In this document: positions 49,304 to 58,165 of the stretch, piece by piece
How positions within the stretch are numbered: position 1 is the first letter of the stretch
Layout of the letters: each line of letters begins with the position of its first letter
Assembly: GCA_021732525.1 (NCBI GenBank)
Contig: JAKFUU010000018.1
Span: 186,001-250,000, forward strand
Length of the DNA: 64,000 nt
Direction of reading: 5' to 3'
Source of the DNA: Sphingomonadaceae bacterium
GTDB lineage: Bacteria; Pseudomonadota; Alphaproteobacteria; Sphingomonadales; Sphingomonadaceae
The notes under the pieces: generated by a model
Databases searched by the model: none
What the model saw: only the letters and a program-made list of their open reading frames with translations
What the model was told of the DNA's origin: nothing
Translations under genes and position numbers: made by a program

Positions 49304-50147
49304 GTCCGGCTTCCTTTGTGGTGAGGAGGTAAATGCGGTCGAGCAGTTCATCTGCCGACATGACGCCGTATCCAATGGGAATGGCGCGGCGCAGCTCTGC
49401 GTCCCACAGCACGACTGCGGGTGTTACTTTCGGCTCAAGCCCCATCTTGCTGCGCTGCGTGGTCTCGACGGTGTAGTTGGGGAAATGGCGTGACGGGCCG
49501 CCGTCGGTTGAAATCGCGCGGACGGTGATCGACCAGGAACCGGCAACCGATTGGACGATCGGCGACATGACCTCGCAGGCACCGCAACTTTGGGCGAAGA
49601 AATAAAAGAGCCCGTAACGACGCCCGAGATTTTGCATAACGTTGTTACGTTCGCTGGTGCGCGCGTCCTGCCATTGCCGCTTGCCCAAGGTCGAGACCGG
49701 ACGCTGCAATGTGTAATCCAAATCGGGATCCTGCCAGATCGCCCTCTGCCAGACATCACTGAACAGAGAAGCTCTATCGAGCTGCGCCCGCTGGAAGCGC
49801 ACATAAGCAGTTACGTTCTCGTTGGTAGGTTCGAGAATGGCACGTGCCTTGAGTTCGCGCAGCTCGGCGGTAATCGCATCGAGCCGGCTTACTGCATTTG
49901 GTGGCGGCGCTTGCGGTTCTGCCTTTGGCGCGGCTTTCGGCTTTTCGCAGTAGAACCAATAGCCAAGCTTGCGGTTCTGGCAGTAGAAGACATCACTGCT
50001 TGCTGTGCTTTCGGCAACAGGTTTGTCTGCTGTCTGGCCAAGCGCTAGCTGTGGACTGGCGCACTTTATGCAAATTGCGATTGCGAATATGGTTCGGCTC
50101 AAGCGCGGGTAGCTTTGTGACCGGCGTTCAATTGCCATGGGTTGCAT
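49293..50147 (-). CDS. traF: conjugal transfer pilus assembly protein TraF (thioredoxin-like)
   Basis: Start at the ATG at 50147 with GAGG upstream; MAIERR at 50138 is an alternative. The start overlaps the end of traN by 20 bp. The 284-aa protein has a hydrophobic N-terminus and a conserved DVFYCQNRKLGYWFYCEKPK segment, then the thioredoxin-like domain: GLFYFFAQSCGACEVMSPIVQSV with a CxxC pair and VTPAVVLWDAELRRAIPIGYGVMSADEL with the cis-Pro. F TraF lacks the CxxC; here it is present, so this copy may be redox-active together with the DsbC-like protein upstream. Confidence 0.92.
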   Translation of the reverse strand: MQPMAIERRSQSYPRLSRTIFAIAICIKCASPQLALGQTADKPVAESTASSDVFYCQNRKLGYWFYCEKPKAAPKAEPQAPPPNAVSRLDAITAELRELKARAILEPTNENVTAYVRFQRAQLDRASLFSDVWQRAIWQDPDLDYTLQRPVSTLGKRQWQDARTSERNNVMQNLGRRYGLFYFFAQSCGACEVMSPIVQSVAGSWSITVRAISTDGGPSRHFPNYTVETTQRSKMGLEPKVTPAVVLWDAELRRAIPIGYGVMSADELLDRIYLLTTKEAGRDF

Positions 50148-51849
50148 AATAATCCTCGATCTTTTGCTGGATATCCTGGGTCGCCTGCATCTCGTCGGGC
50201 AGGCGTGCGGCATCGGTGAACTCGGCATAGACTTCGGAGAAATCCATCTGGCTGAGATCGATCCGTGCAAACTCGTCGATGGTAAAGCCTGCGCAGCTCT
50301 CGGTTTTTGGCTTGCCCCAAGGCTTGTTCAGTTGCTGTCGGCCCTGTTCCTGCAGGATGCGCGACAGTTTCGATTCAAAGCAGCAATAGGCCTTCTTCTT
50401 GGTGAGGCAGACGCCGAGCACGCTGTCCGAGCAATAGCTGCCGACATAGGCGCACAGCCCTTGTGCATCGCGCTCGTGCAACAGCAGTTCTTGCGAGTTG
50501 CAGCCCAAGGCTACGAGCAAACTTATGCCGGGAATGAGCGGAAAGCCTTTGCCCTTGCAGCAATTGAGGACACCGAACACCTTGGACGCGCAAGTGCCGC
50601 GCTCGCCTTTGAACAGCGTAAGCGTGTTCGGATCGAACTCGCGGCGGGCCTGGTCCATCCCGTTCAGAGCAACGACCGCATCTTTGAACTCATCATTGGC
50701 TTCGCGCTCGATGGTTTCGCAAGAGCCATCAATGCAATAGACATCCCCGTCGCAGATATATTGATTGGTAGCAGAAGGCACCTGTGGCAGCGGGCAATCG
50801 AACACGCGTTCCCATGTCCGGCAAGGCTCTCCTGTGAGGCAATCCTCGCGCGCCAATGTACATCCGGGTGTTGTCTCAAGCTGCGTGCAGTCCTGCGCCG
50901 TTGTGACTGACCGGCAGGAATAGTCGCGTGTCCAGGCCCAGCAGGGCTGGGTCACAGATATGCCGCCTACAATACGGGTGACCGGATCGCTGTCGGTACA
51001 TATTTCAGCCGATTGTACGCAGCTCGCATCGGCTGCGATCGCAGTGCATCCACTTTCGTCGCGAGCTATGTTGACTGTATTGGATTGCGTGGTGCTGCGG
51101 AGCGAGCCGGTTGGTATCGGTTCAGTGCAGGTGATAACCGAAATCGGGTCGCCCGGCTCTACACAATAAGGGCGTCCGCCATTTTCAGACCATTGCAGAC
51201 ACTTACCGGGGCGTGATCCGGTCTGTCTGCACTGAGGCCCGGCGTATAAGGCACAATCATCGGTGCCATTTTCCTGATTGAACGGGCTTTCATTGCACCA
51301 GTAGATATAATTGGTCTGCAATGTGACCGTGACGTTTAGTGCGGCCGCGCATCTTCTCGTCTCCTCGGTCGCGGTAAATCCAGTGTTACAGGTAGCGAAA
51401 TAGCGGCCAGCCGACACATTGCCCGAAGGCAGAGGAACACAGCGACCTTGCGCGCCAGTCACCGTCATGCCGCTGGTATAGTTTAGCGGATCGGCGCTCA
51501 CTTCCTGCGCGCGGGCAATTGTTGCGTCCAGATCAACGGGCGCAAAGCGAACACGCTGGTTTGCTGACGTGCGCATAGCTTGATAGCCATCGTGCGCACT
51601 GGATTGCGCACCCGATTCCGGCGCCAGGCGATCCGGCTCATCAAAATAGGCTGATTGGCCGGGAATGCCGCCAAAGTTTGGAACGGTCGAAGCGTCCGGC
51701 TCCCGCGTCGATGCATCCTGAGCGCGCGTCCCCTGCGTCCGGCCAAACGTCTTGCCTTCCGCCTTGGCGCTTTCGGTAGGTGTCTGGGCGTGCAGCGGGG
51801 CGAGGCCAATCAGTGCAAAGACCGGCAGCAGTGATTTTATCAAGCGCAT
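50128..51849 (-). CDS. traN: conjugal transfer mating-pair stabilisation protein TraN
   Basis: Start at the ATG at 51849, sharing a base with the trbC stop (TGATG). The 573-aa protein opens with a signal peptide (LIKSLLPVFALIGLAPLHA) and is rich in cysteine (more than 30), for example CLQWSENGGRPYCVEPGDPISVITC and CTLAREDCLTGEPCRTWERVFDCPLP. The C-terminal part with CCKGKGFPLIPG, ALGCNSQELLLHERDAQGLCAYVGSYCS and KKAYCCFESKLSRILQEQGRQQL is the most conserved part of the family. TraN is the outer-membrane adhesin that contacts the recipient; the many disulfides explain the thiol-oxidase genes in this operon. Confidence 0.92.
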   Translation of the reverse strand: MRLIKSLLPVFALIGLAPLHAQTPTESAKAEGKTFGRTQGTRAQDASTREPDASTVPNFGGIPGQSAYFDEPDRLAPESGAQSSAHDGYQAMRTSANQRVRFAPVDLDATIARAQEVSADPLNYTSGMTVTGAQGRCVPLPSGNVSAGRYFATCNTGFTATEETRRCAAALNVTVTLQTNYIYWCNESPFNQENGTDDCALYAGPQCRQTGSRPGKCLQWSENGGRPYCVEPGDPISVITCTEPIPTGSLRSTTQSNTVNIARDESGCTAIAADASCVQSAEICTDSDPVTRIVGGISVTQPCWAWTRDYSCRSVTTAQDCTQLETTPGCTLAREDCLTGEPCRTWERVFDCPLPQVPSATNQYICDGDVYCIDGSCETIEREANDEFKDAVVALNGMDQARREFDPNTLTLFKGERGTCASKVFGVLNCCKGKGFPLIPGISLLVALGCNSQELLLHERDAQGLCAYVGSYCSDSVLGVCLTKKKAYCCFESKLSRILQEQGRQQLNKPWGKPKTESCAGFTIDEFARIDLSQMDFSEVYAEFTDAARLPDEMQATQDIQQKIEDYYATHGN

Positions 51850-52613
51850 CACGGCGCATCCTTTCTGAGACGGGCGAGATGAAGCTCGGCAATTCGTGCG
51901 CCTGGGCCGCCGCCAGCGCCGAACGTGGACAGCGCATGCTCGGCGGTTACATTGCCGCTCATCCTGTCGTGCGGCGGGACCTGGCTTGTGCAATCAAAAC
52001 CGTCGCACAGCTCGAAGTCGCTGGCAGCAACGACATAGGCGGGCACCGCCTCGATACCAAAAGCGCGGAACAGTCTGGGGTCGATCCCGACACCGTCATA
52101 GCTTTCGTCTTGATGCATGACTTTGGCGAGTGCGGCGGTCAGGGTCTTCGCGCTGCCGCCAGGCAGCCCGCGCAACACCACCAAGCCGCCAGCGCGCCCT
52201 ACATCGGATATCATCGCGCGCAGCGATTGCGGCGGCATCGACGTGCTGGCAAAAGCGATGAAGCGCGGCGCTCCTTCAAAGCCGCCCTCGGCGATCCGCC
52301 CGGCATCAGCAACAATACTATCGAAATCGAACGCCACGTCGGGCGATGCAGGGACGGCCGCCTTTGCATTTGCCGCATATTGTCGGCCATTGTTGCTCGC
52401 CTGTGCCTCCAATTGGCTGGCATCGCTGTGAAGTTGCTCGCTTCTCTTGCGCGCGCTTTCAGCCAGTGCCTCGGCGTCACTCGTCTGTTCGCGGGCGCGC
52501 CCCCGGATAGCTTCGAGATCAAGCCCGGGATCAAGCGACTGGGCTGCTGCGCCGCATATCGCGGCGCTGACAGAAAACAGAGCTATTACAGAAAGATGAT
52601 GGAGCTTATTCAT
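51849..52613 (-). CDS. trbC: type-F conjugative transfer pilus assembly protein TrbC
   Basis: Start at the ATG at 52613, overlapping the traU stop (ATGA). The 254-aa protein has a signal peptide (LHHLSVIALFSVSAAICGAAA), a charged helical region (residues 40-80), and the TrbC_Ftype domain: FIAFASTSMPPQSLRAMISDVGRAGGLVVLRGLPGGS, then DPRLFRAFGIEAVPAYVVA. The fold is thioredoxin-like without a CxxC. It supports pilus assembly with TraW and TraU. In some systems TraW and TrbC are fused; here they are separated by traU. Confidence 0.92.
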   Translation of the reverse strand: MNKLHHLSVIALFSVSAAICGAAAQSLDPGLDLEAIRGRAREQTSDAEALAESARKRSEQLHSDASQLEAQASNNGRQYAANAKAAVPASPDVAFDFDSIVADAGRIAEGGFEGAPRFIAFASTSMPPQSLRAMISDVGRAGGLVVLRGLPGGSAKTLTAALAKVMHQDESYDGVGIDPRLFRAFGIEAVPAYVVAASDFELCDGFDCTSQVPPHDRMSGNVTAEHALSTFGAGGGPGARIAELHLARLRKDAP

Positions 52614-53638
52614 AATGCACAGCAATTTCGTTTGCGCCAGACAAGGTAGCCCATGTCCTCACCAATGGCGGGATAGACCTGTCCTGCTGACATGAAGGTG
52701 GTGGAGGCACCGATTGGCGCGCAGGCATAGCGGCCCTTGGTTTGCGGGTTGGGATTGGTTGCCTGAAAACGATATTGCTGCTTGCGCATCACCGGCATCA
52801 GATATTTGCCGCAAAGACCTTTGCTGCCCATCGTGCCCCAGGAAACGAGCTCGCGGTGGAGCTTGTAGGCAAAGCGCGACAGCACAAGCCGTGAGGCTTG
52901 CACATGCCCGATTGTGGCCGATACATTGCCGTTGAGCGGATACATCGAACCCTGACAGCCAGCGCACCAGAACAAAGCGTCCGATGGCAGTTTGGTTGTT
53001 GCAAGCACGCAATCAGCGGCGCAGGCTGCCAGCGCGAGGGGATTGGCAAATAACACCGCTTCCGGATTGATGATCGCGGTCAGCTCGCTGTCCTGCCAGA
53101 GCGGATCGATCTCGGTTATATAGAGAATATCGATGGAGCCTGTTTCAAGGCACAGGAAATCGGCGACCAATTCCATCCAGTAAATGAGCGGATAGGCGTA
53201 CCAATGGACATGCCACTGCGAGTTATATTGCGTAGCGCCACCCACTGCTGATGGTCCCGCCATCGTTTTGAAACCGATATCGAAGCCCGGATCGAGCTTC
53301 AATCCGCCCAGATTGACAAAACACCAGGGCTTCATCGAGACATCGGCCAATCGTACCGGTTCCCAAAAGCCCATGGCGATGCCGGGTCTTATCCCGCACA
53401 GACAGACGGGCAGATCGGGATTGTCAGGGTCGGGTCTGCTTGACGGCCAGATTTTGAGGCCGCCGACCGAAATCGGGAAGAGGCATGACCAGCAAATGTC
53501 GGTGATCGGGTTTACAAATTTCCCCGTGCAGCGGCCTGGCCCCGCATCCGCGCGGGCAGGGTTCATGGTCGCCATCAACATAAGGATCGACAGAAGAAGT
53601 GTAATATATCTCGTTGAAGTTGGCTGTATTGACGTCAT
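52610..53638 (-). CDS. traU: conjugal transfer protein TraU
   Basis: A 342-aa protein, start at 53638 overlapping the traW stop (ATGA). After a signal peptide come the typical TraU blocks: CTGKFVNPITDICWSCLFPISVGGLKI, CLCGIRPGIAMGFWEPVRLADVSMKPWCFVNLGG, HVHWYAYPLIYWMELVADFLC, LFWCAGCQGSMYPLNG and GKYLMPVMRKQQYRFQATNP. It is rich in cysteine and works in the periplasm in DNA transfer and pilus assembly. Length is as in F. Confidence 0.95.
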   Translation of the reverse strand: MTSIQPTSTRYITLLLSILMLMATMNPARADAGPGRCTGKFVNPITDICWSCLFPISVGGLKIWPSSRPDPDNPDLPVCLCGIRPGIAMGFWEPVRLADVSMKPWCFVNLGGLKLDPGFDIGFKTMAGPSAVGGATQYNSQWHVHWYAYPLIYWMELVADFLCLETGSIDILYITEIDPLWQDSELTAIINPEAVLFANPLALAACAADCVLATTKLPSDALFWCAGCQGSMYPLNGNVSATIGHVQASRLVLSRFAYKLHRELVSWGTMGSKGLCGKYLMPVMRKQQYRFQATNPNPQTKGRYACAPIGASTTFMSAGQVYPAIGEDMGYLVWRKRNCCAL

Positions 53639-54270
53639 GACATCTTCCTTCGGGCAGGCATGACGGGATGTTCGGTAATAAGCAGCAAACGCCCTTGTTG
53701 TTTGACCGTTGCGGGCACCGCCTTGATGTTGAAATGACGCACCAGCTTGCCGCCCTGATCGAAAAAGAAGCGGCGCTGTTTGCCGCGCATCAGTTGGAGC
53801 GGTGCGCCGCCCACGAGGATCAATTTGGCCGAAGAAGCCTGAAAGGACTTCGTCGCCCAGTCGAGCTGGGCCGGATCATCGCCGTCCAAGAACACGAGCG
53901 TCTGGCGCAAGGGAACGGTATCGAGCGGATTGACCCTAGTTCCCGCCGCCATGATGAGGCGGCCTTTGCGGTCGCTGATATCTTCTGCCACCGAAATCGT
54001 CGGATCGAACGCCCAGCTTCGTATCGTGGTGGCAACACTGATGCCGCTCACCGGCATTGGCCGGTTGACCTTGGCAATCGTGCGCCTTTTCAAATCCTCG
54101 TTGAGCCGAGCGGTGGCGCCGCTCGCCTGCAGAGCCATCAGCTTTCGCTGGATCTGTTCGAGCAGATCGGGCTCGGTTATCGGGAAAAGCGTGCCTTGCT
54201 GGCCGTAATCCCGCGCATGTGCAGGTGCAGCGACGAGGCAGGCGGCGATGAAGTAGCCCAGCGCTCTCAT
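53635..54270 (-). CDS. traW: conjugal transfer protein TraW
   Basis: Start at the ATG at 54270 (MRALGYFIAACLVAAPAHA, a signal peptide), overlapping the stop of the S26 peptidase gene (ATGA). The 211-aa protein matches TraW: RDYGQQGTLFPITEPDLLEQIQRKL, WAFDPTISVAEDISDRKGRLIMAAGTRVNPLDTVPL, LVFLDGDDPAQLDWA and HFNIKAVPATVKQQGRLLLI. It is periplasmic and required for pilus assembly. Confidence 0.93.
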   Translation of the reverse strand: MRALGYFIAACLVAAPAHARDYGQQGTLFPITEPDLLEQIQRKLMALQASGATARLNEDLKRRTIAKVNRPMPVSGISVATTIRSWAFDPTISVAEDISDRKGRLIMAAGTRVNPLDTVPLRQTLVFLDGDDPAQLDWATKSFQASSAKLILVGGAPLQLMRGKQRRFFFDQGGKLVRHFNIKAVPATVKQQGRLLLITEHPVMPARRKMS

Positions 54271-54791
54271 AATATCGGTCTTCCAACGCCAAATATGCGC
54301 GGGCGGCATATCCAGCCAATTGCCGCATAGCGGCTATCGAACCCGTCTTTATGCGACGTGGCTACAAATACGCAGCCGGGCGGTATGACGCCGGTCGGTC
54401 CAAGTTCAAGTGGTTCGCCGCGCTTACTGTGGGTTTTGGCCGTGGCGACTGGCTTACCGTTTACATAGAATATCCGTTTGTTTTCAGTGACCCGGTCGCC
54501 AGCAACGCCCATGACATGTTTGCCAAAAGGCTTTGGCTCTTTGCCAAAATGCTTTTCGAGAAGCTCAGACGGCGGCGGATCGAACAAGATGATGTCGCCG
54601 CGTTTGGGTGTCGCCGTGCGGTCGAGCCATATCGCCCAATAAGGAAGGCTTGGCGATATGTTGATCATCAACGCGTGATCGCGGGCAAAAGCCGACAGGC
54701 TATTGAGGGCAAGCACGATTGCGCCTAACCCCGCCCAGATTGCGAGCCGACGCGGTAGAACAGCCTTGAGGTCGCGGCTAACGCTTGCCAT
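54267..54791 (-). CDS. S26-family (TraF/LepB-like) signal peptidase in the tra operon
   Basis: Start at the ATG at 54791; it overlaps the end of trbI by 14 bp. The 174-aa protein has one N-terminal membrane segment (LAIWAGLGAIVLALNSLSAFA), then the S26 core: LMINISPSLPYWAIWLDR with the nucleophile Ser, KRGDIILFDPP, and GKHVMGVAGDRV with the general-base Lys; the end PGCVFVATSHKDGFDSRYAAIGWI is typical. The RP4 TraF peptidase of this type cuts and cyclises the pilin. F itself has no such gene, so it probably processes TraA here; cyclisation is inference. Confidence 0.88.
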   Translation of the reverse strand: MASVSRDLKAVLPRRLAIWAGLGAIVLALNSLSAFARDHALMINISPSLPYWAIWLDRTATPKRGDIILFDPPPSELLEKHFGKEPKPFGKHVMGVAGDRVTENKRIFYVNGKPVATAKTHSKRGEPLELGPTGVIPPGCVFVATSHKDGFDSRYAAIGWICRPRIFGVGRPIL

Positions 54792-55194
54792 CTGCTCGGC
54801 TTTCCATCCGCTTACCCACATCCGCCCGGACGGCGTCGGTCAGATCGGGCGTACTGCCCGCGACCACCGCTTCGGCGACAAGCACCGTGCGACCCTCACG
54901 TCCCAGCGCTTCAACCGAAGCCTGGATCGCGGTGAGATATTGTTCGACGCGGCGCTTCATATCTTCAGGGCTGCGACCGCTGCGCGCTTCGGCTTCGACA
55001 AAGTCGTCCATGATAGTCGACAGTTCAACGGTTACGACCTCGCGTTTTTGAAGGTCGAGCAGCTTGTCGGTCGCCCAACCTGTCCACAGGCCTGTGGCGA
55101 GGACTGTGGCAAAGGCCGCCAAAGTCGTAGCGGAATAGCCACCGAAGCGCCTTGTAGGCACTTCGGTGGGAGATGCTGCTGATATGTTCTCCAT
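54778..55194 (-). CDS. trbI: type-F conjugative transfer protein TrbI
   Basis: Start at the ATG at 55194, sharing a base with the preceding stop (TAATG) and preceded by GGAGC. The 138-aa protein has one membrane helix (YSATTLAAFATVLATGLWTGWATDKLL), then the TrbI_Ftype pattern VVTVELSTIMDDFVEAEARSGRSPEDMKRRVEQYLTAIQASVEAL. It sits in the inner membrane and influences pilus outgrowth and retraction. Confidence 0.88.
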   Translation of the reverse strand: MENISAASPTEVPTRRFGGYSATTLAAFATVLATGLWTGWATDKLLDLQKREVVTVELSTIMDDFVEAEARSGRSPEDMKRRVEQYLTAIQASVEALGREGRTVLVAEAVVAGSTPDLTDAVRADVGKRMESRADGKR

Positions 55195-55592
55195 TATACT
55201 TGCTCCGGAGTGTCGAGTACGCGGCTCATGTCGCGGACAAATCGCGGGATCCGCCACAAAGCGATGAGCGAAGCAATCCCGAAAAAGCCGATCTTGAGTT
55301 CATCGGAAAAGGCCAGTTGCCGGGCGCCATCTGCTGCAATGTAGCGTGACGCGAGATTGTCGATCTGGAGGAACAACAGGTCCATATTCCACCCAGACAG
55401 AAGCAAAAAGAAGAACAAAGGTAAGCCTAAGGTCATCAGGAAGGTCGAAACCGCAAATCCTGCGGCTTTGATGGTGATGAAGCAGCTATCCGAAATACAG
55501 GCGGGCAGTTTGAATCCCCGCTTTGCTTGTGGTGGGTTCTCCCGCGCTTCGTCCAGCGCGCGGTCAATCGAAGTGACTAGATTTAAGGACAT
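55194..55592 (-). CDS. hypothetical inner-membrane protein of the tra operon
   Basis: A 132-aa protein with two membrane segments (AAGFAVSTFLMTLGLPLFFFLLLSG and, shorter, IGFFGIASLIALWRI), between traC and trbI. I know no named family for it, but the place is occupied by a similar small membrane protein in related sphingomonad operons. Its stop overlaps the trbI start. Probably an inner-membrane part of the channel. Confidence 0.7.
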   Translation of the reverse strand: MSLNLVTSIDRALDEARENPPQAKRGFKLPACISDSCFITIKAAGFAVSTFLMTLGLPLFFFLLLSGWNMDLLFLQIDNLASRYIAADGARQLAFSDELKIGFFGIASLIALWRIPRFVRDMSRVLDTPEQV

Positions 55593-55621
55593 GAGTTTTG
55601 GTCTTTCATTGGCGGTGGGGG

Positions 55622-58165
55622 TTAGAATTTCGGAAAGGCGATGCGCTCGATGGCGTCTGCCAATTGATGCCCGCGGGCGAGTTCGGCATCGATCGCAGCG
55701 AAGGTCTGCGGCGAGCTCGAAAACAGCGTCGCGGAATAGTCATCGAGGACCAGCCTGCCGATGGTTTCGGTCTCGGGGCCTTTGATGAAGACTTCGCTAT
55801 AATCCGACCCGCTGCGCTTGAGGCTCCGGATCAAAGTTTCAGTGCGGTCGTCCATGTCGAGCCTTCCTGCCTTTTTGAAATCGGCAATGGTTTCGGGTTT
55901 TTGCTGGAGAATGAGCATCCAGTCGCTGTTCTCGAGCGCGGCTGTTGCGCCGTCCGATTTATAATAATCGTTGAGCGACTGGGTAGCGGTTGCCAGCGCG
56001 CCGCCATATTTGCGGCAGGTGCGGGCATAGGTTTCGACAAACTCACCCATCGACCCGCCTTTGAGCATGCTCCAGGCTTCGTCGATCAACAGCAATTTGC
56101 GAACCGAACGCGGCGTCCGCGTCATCGCCTGGCTGGTCATGAACATGATCGCAGACAAAACGACGCTTCGCAGTTCCTCGCGAGCGGCCAAATCGGACAT
56201 TTCAAAGACGGTGAAATCATGGCTTAAGTCAAGCGTTGCTTCACCTTCAAAGAACGCTCCATAAGTGCCGCCCTTCATGAACGGTGCGAGCGAAGTTGCC
56301 AGATCAGCAGGGGCATCGTTTCCGAGCGCCTGCAATGCCTCACCAATATGCGTAACCTGTGCATTGGAACGGCGGGCTTCCCAGACCTGATTGACTGCGC
56401 GGTCGATGAGACCGCGCTCGGTATCCGAAAGCGGCGCAGAATGCCGTGCCATTTGCGCGATGATCGCTTTGACCATGCCAAAGCAGTCGAGCCGGTAATC
56501 TTCATCTTCTTCGGCGCGCGCCGCATCGATCATCGAAAAGGGATTGAGGCAGAAGCCCGCCTTCAGTGTGAACTCGACAAAATGGCCGCCTTGCAGCTTG
56601 ACCGAACGTTCAAAGCTGCGGCCGTCGTCGATGACCACGACCTTGGCCCCGGCACCGCGCAAAGCTGCACACATTTCTTGCAAGAGCACTGACTTGCCCG
56701 AGCCCGACTTGCCGCAGATCGCGACATTATGGTTGCCGGCATCATTCTCGAAGGGTGACCAGAAGAAGGGCTGTCCGCGTCTGCCAACGAAAATCAGATG
56801 CGGCACATGGCCGCCGAGATATTCACCCTGCATCGGCGCGATATTGGCAGCCGTCGTCGACAGCAGCGTCTTCATGCGTTTCAGACGCACCATGTCTTTC
56901 GCAAGGCCATCGGCGAGCGTGAGCGGCATCGCGGCGAGCAGGCCCTGGATTTGCAGGAAGCGCTCGTCGATCAGATCCCAGCCGGCTGCCTTATAGATCG
57001 ACTTGATCGCACGTTCGTTGCGGTCGCCATCGCCGAGCGGCGACCAGGCCGTGAGGCCATAGAAAACCTGCACGATCTTGCGTCCATCCTGCAATTCGGC
57101 CTGAACATGCTGCCATTCGGCTGATTGCTCGGCGATCTTGGGCAGGAAGCGCGCGCTTTTGGTTGCAGCGAGACTCGTAGTGCGCATGAACTTGAACCCT
57201 GCACGTGCGCCTGCGGCTTCCTGGTCGGGATAGACCAGGCAAAGCATGGTCGCTGCGGGACAAGGAAAGCGCAATTTGTCGGTGAACAGATCGCCGATGA
57301 GGCGTGCGCATTCCCACGGGGCCCAGCGCTGCGGCATGTTGCGGACGCCGTAATGGCGCACGTCGAAGCAGTCGGGATAGACTGTACCGATTTCAGGAAC
57401 GCCCTGTTCGCTGTTGCCGGTGGCCCGGAACCGTTCGGTGCGCAGCAGCATCCGGTCTTCATGGACGACGAGTTCGATATCGCGGCGGATTGCTTGCGCA
57501 GCAATCGGATCAAGCGGATTATAGGGAACGGCATCGTCCTGCGGTGCCGTCGTTGGCGATGTCAGGTCGTCAACGAGCGCGATCAGATCCTGGGGGTGCA
57601 GTTCGCTGACCCCCAAATTGAGCGAACGGAGCATCGACATCATTCCGTCGCGGCACTGGACAAGCTCCTCATTGCTGACCTTGCTTGCGCTCGGCACACC
57701 CAAAGAGATGATCACCTGATGATGGCGGGTATGGAAGGGCGCGTCGGCCGATCCTGAATTCCAGACCAGATCGTAAAGCCGTGCCGCCCGGTGGCGCGCA
57801 ATGGCTTCATAGATCCCGCCTTGTGCATAGCGCGGCGAAAACCACGGGGCGACAATCCGGCTAATACGGGGCGATGCGTGATGGAGCACCTGCAGGCAGG
57901 CACCAGATGGCAGCCCTTCTGAAAAGAAGGATCCCAATATCTCGCCCGTGCGCTCATCGGCTCCAATAAGCGGGGTGACCGAAAGAATGAAGCCCTTCGA
58001 GCCGCTGTTAAAATAGAGCCGGTTGGTCGTATCAAAGACGCGGTAGGGCAGCCAGTCCGACAACATATCGAGCATGAAGGCGGGACGGCCATTTTCTGCC
58101 TGCTCGGCGTCGCCGAGCAAGCCCGACAAAAGGCTGTCCTTGAGGGTGCGAAAGCTGATGCCCAT
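55622..58165 (-). CDS. traC: type IV secretion ATPase TraC (VirB4 family)
   Basis: Start at the ATG at 58165, sharing a base with the traV stop (TGATG); the track uses the GTG one codon earlier. The 847-aa protein has the TraC_F_IV N-terminal domain (LSDWLPYRVFDTTNRLYFNSGSKGFILSVTPLIGADE), then the VirB4 ATPase: AICGKSGSGKSVLLQEM (Walker A, near residue 484), VVVIDDGRSFERSVKLQGGHFVEF, and LLLIDEAWSMLKGGSMGEFVETYARTCRKYGGALATATQSLNDYY (Walker B and following). It powers pilus assembly at the inner membrane. Confidence 0.95.
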   Translation of the reverse strand: MGISFRTLKDSLLSGLLGDAEQAENGRPAFMLDMLSDWLPYRVFDTTNRLYFNSGSKGFILSVTPLIGADERTGEILGSFFSEGLPSGACLQVLHHASPRISRIVAPWFSPRYAQGGIYEAIARHRAARLYDLVWNSGSADAPFHTRHHQVIISLGVPSASKVSNEELVQCRDGMMSMLRSLNLGVSELHPQDLIALVDDLTSPTTAPQDDAVPYNPLDPIAAQAIRRDIELVVHEDRMLLRTERFRATGNSEQGVPEIGTVYPDCFDVRHYGVRNMPQRWAPWECARLIGDLFTDKLRFPCPAATMLCLVYPDQEAAGARAGFKFMRTTSLAATKSARFLPKIAEQSAEWQHVQAELQDGRKIVQVFYGLTAWSPLGDGDRNERAIKSIYKAAGWDLIDERFLQIQGLLAAMPLTLADGLAKDMVRLKRMKTLLSTTAANIAPMQGEYLGGHVPHLIFVGRRGQPFFWSPFENDAGNHNVAICGKSGSGKSVLLQEMCAALRGAGAKVVVIDDGRSFERSVKLQGGHFVEFTLKAGFCLNPFSMIDAARAEEDEDYRLDCFGMVKAIIAQMARHSAPLSDTERGLIDRAVNQVWEARRSNAQVTHIGEALQALGNDAPADLATSLAPFMKGGTYGAFFEGEATLDLSHDFTVFEMSDLAAREELRSVVLSAIMFMTSQAMTRTPRSVRKLLLIDEAWSMLKGGSMGEFVETYARTCRKYGGALATATQSLNDYYKSDGATAALENSDWMLILQQKPETIADFKKAGRLDMDDRTETLIRSLKRSGSDYSEVFIKGPETETIGRLVLDDYSATLFSSSPQTFAAIDAELARGHQLADAIERIAFPKF

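Noticed and set aside
55598-57757. Long plus-strand frames opposite traC
   Set aside because: Antisense shadows of a well-supported ATPase gene with no ribosome-binding sites or domains.
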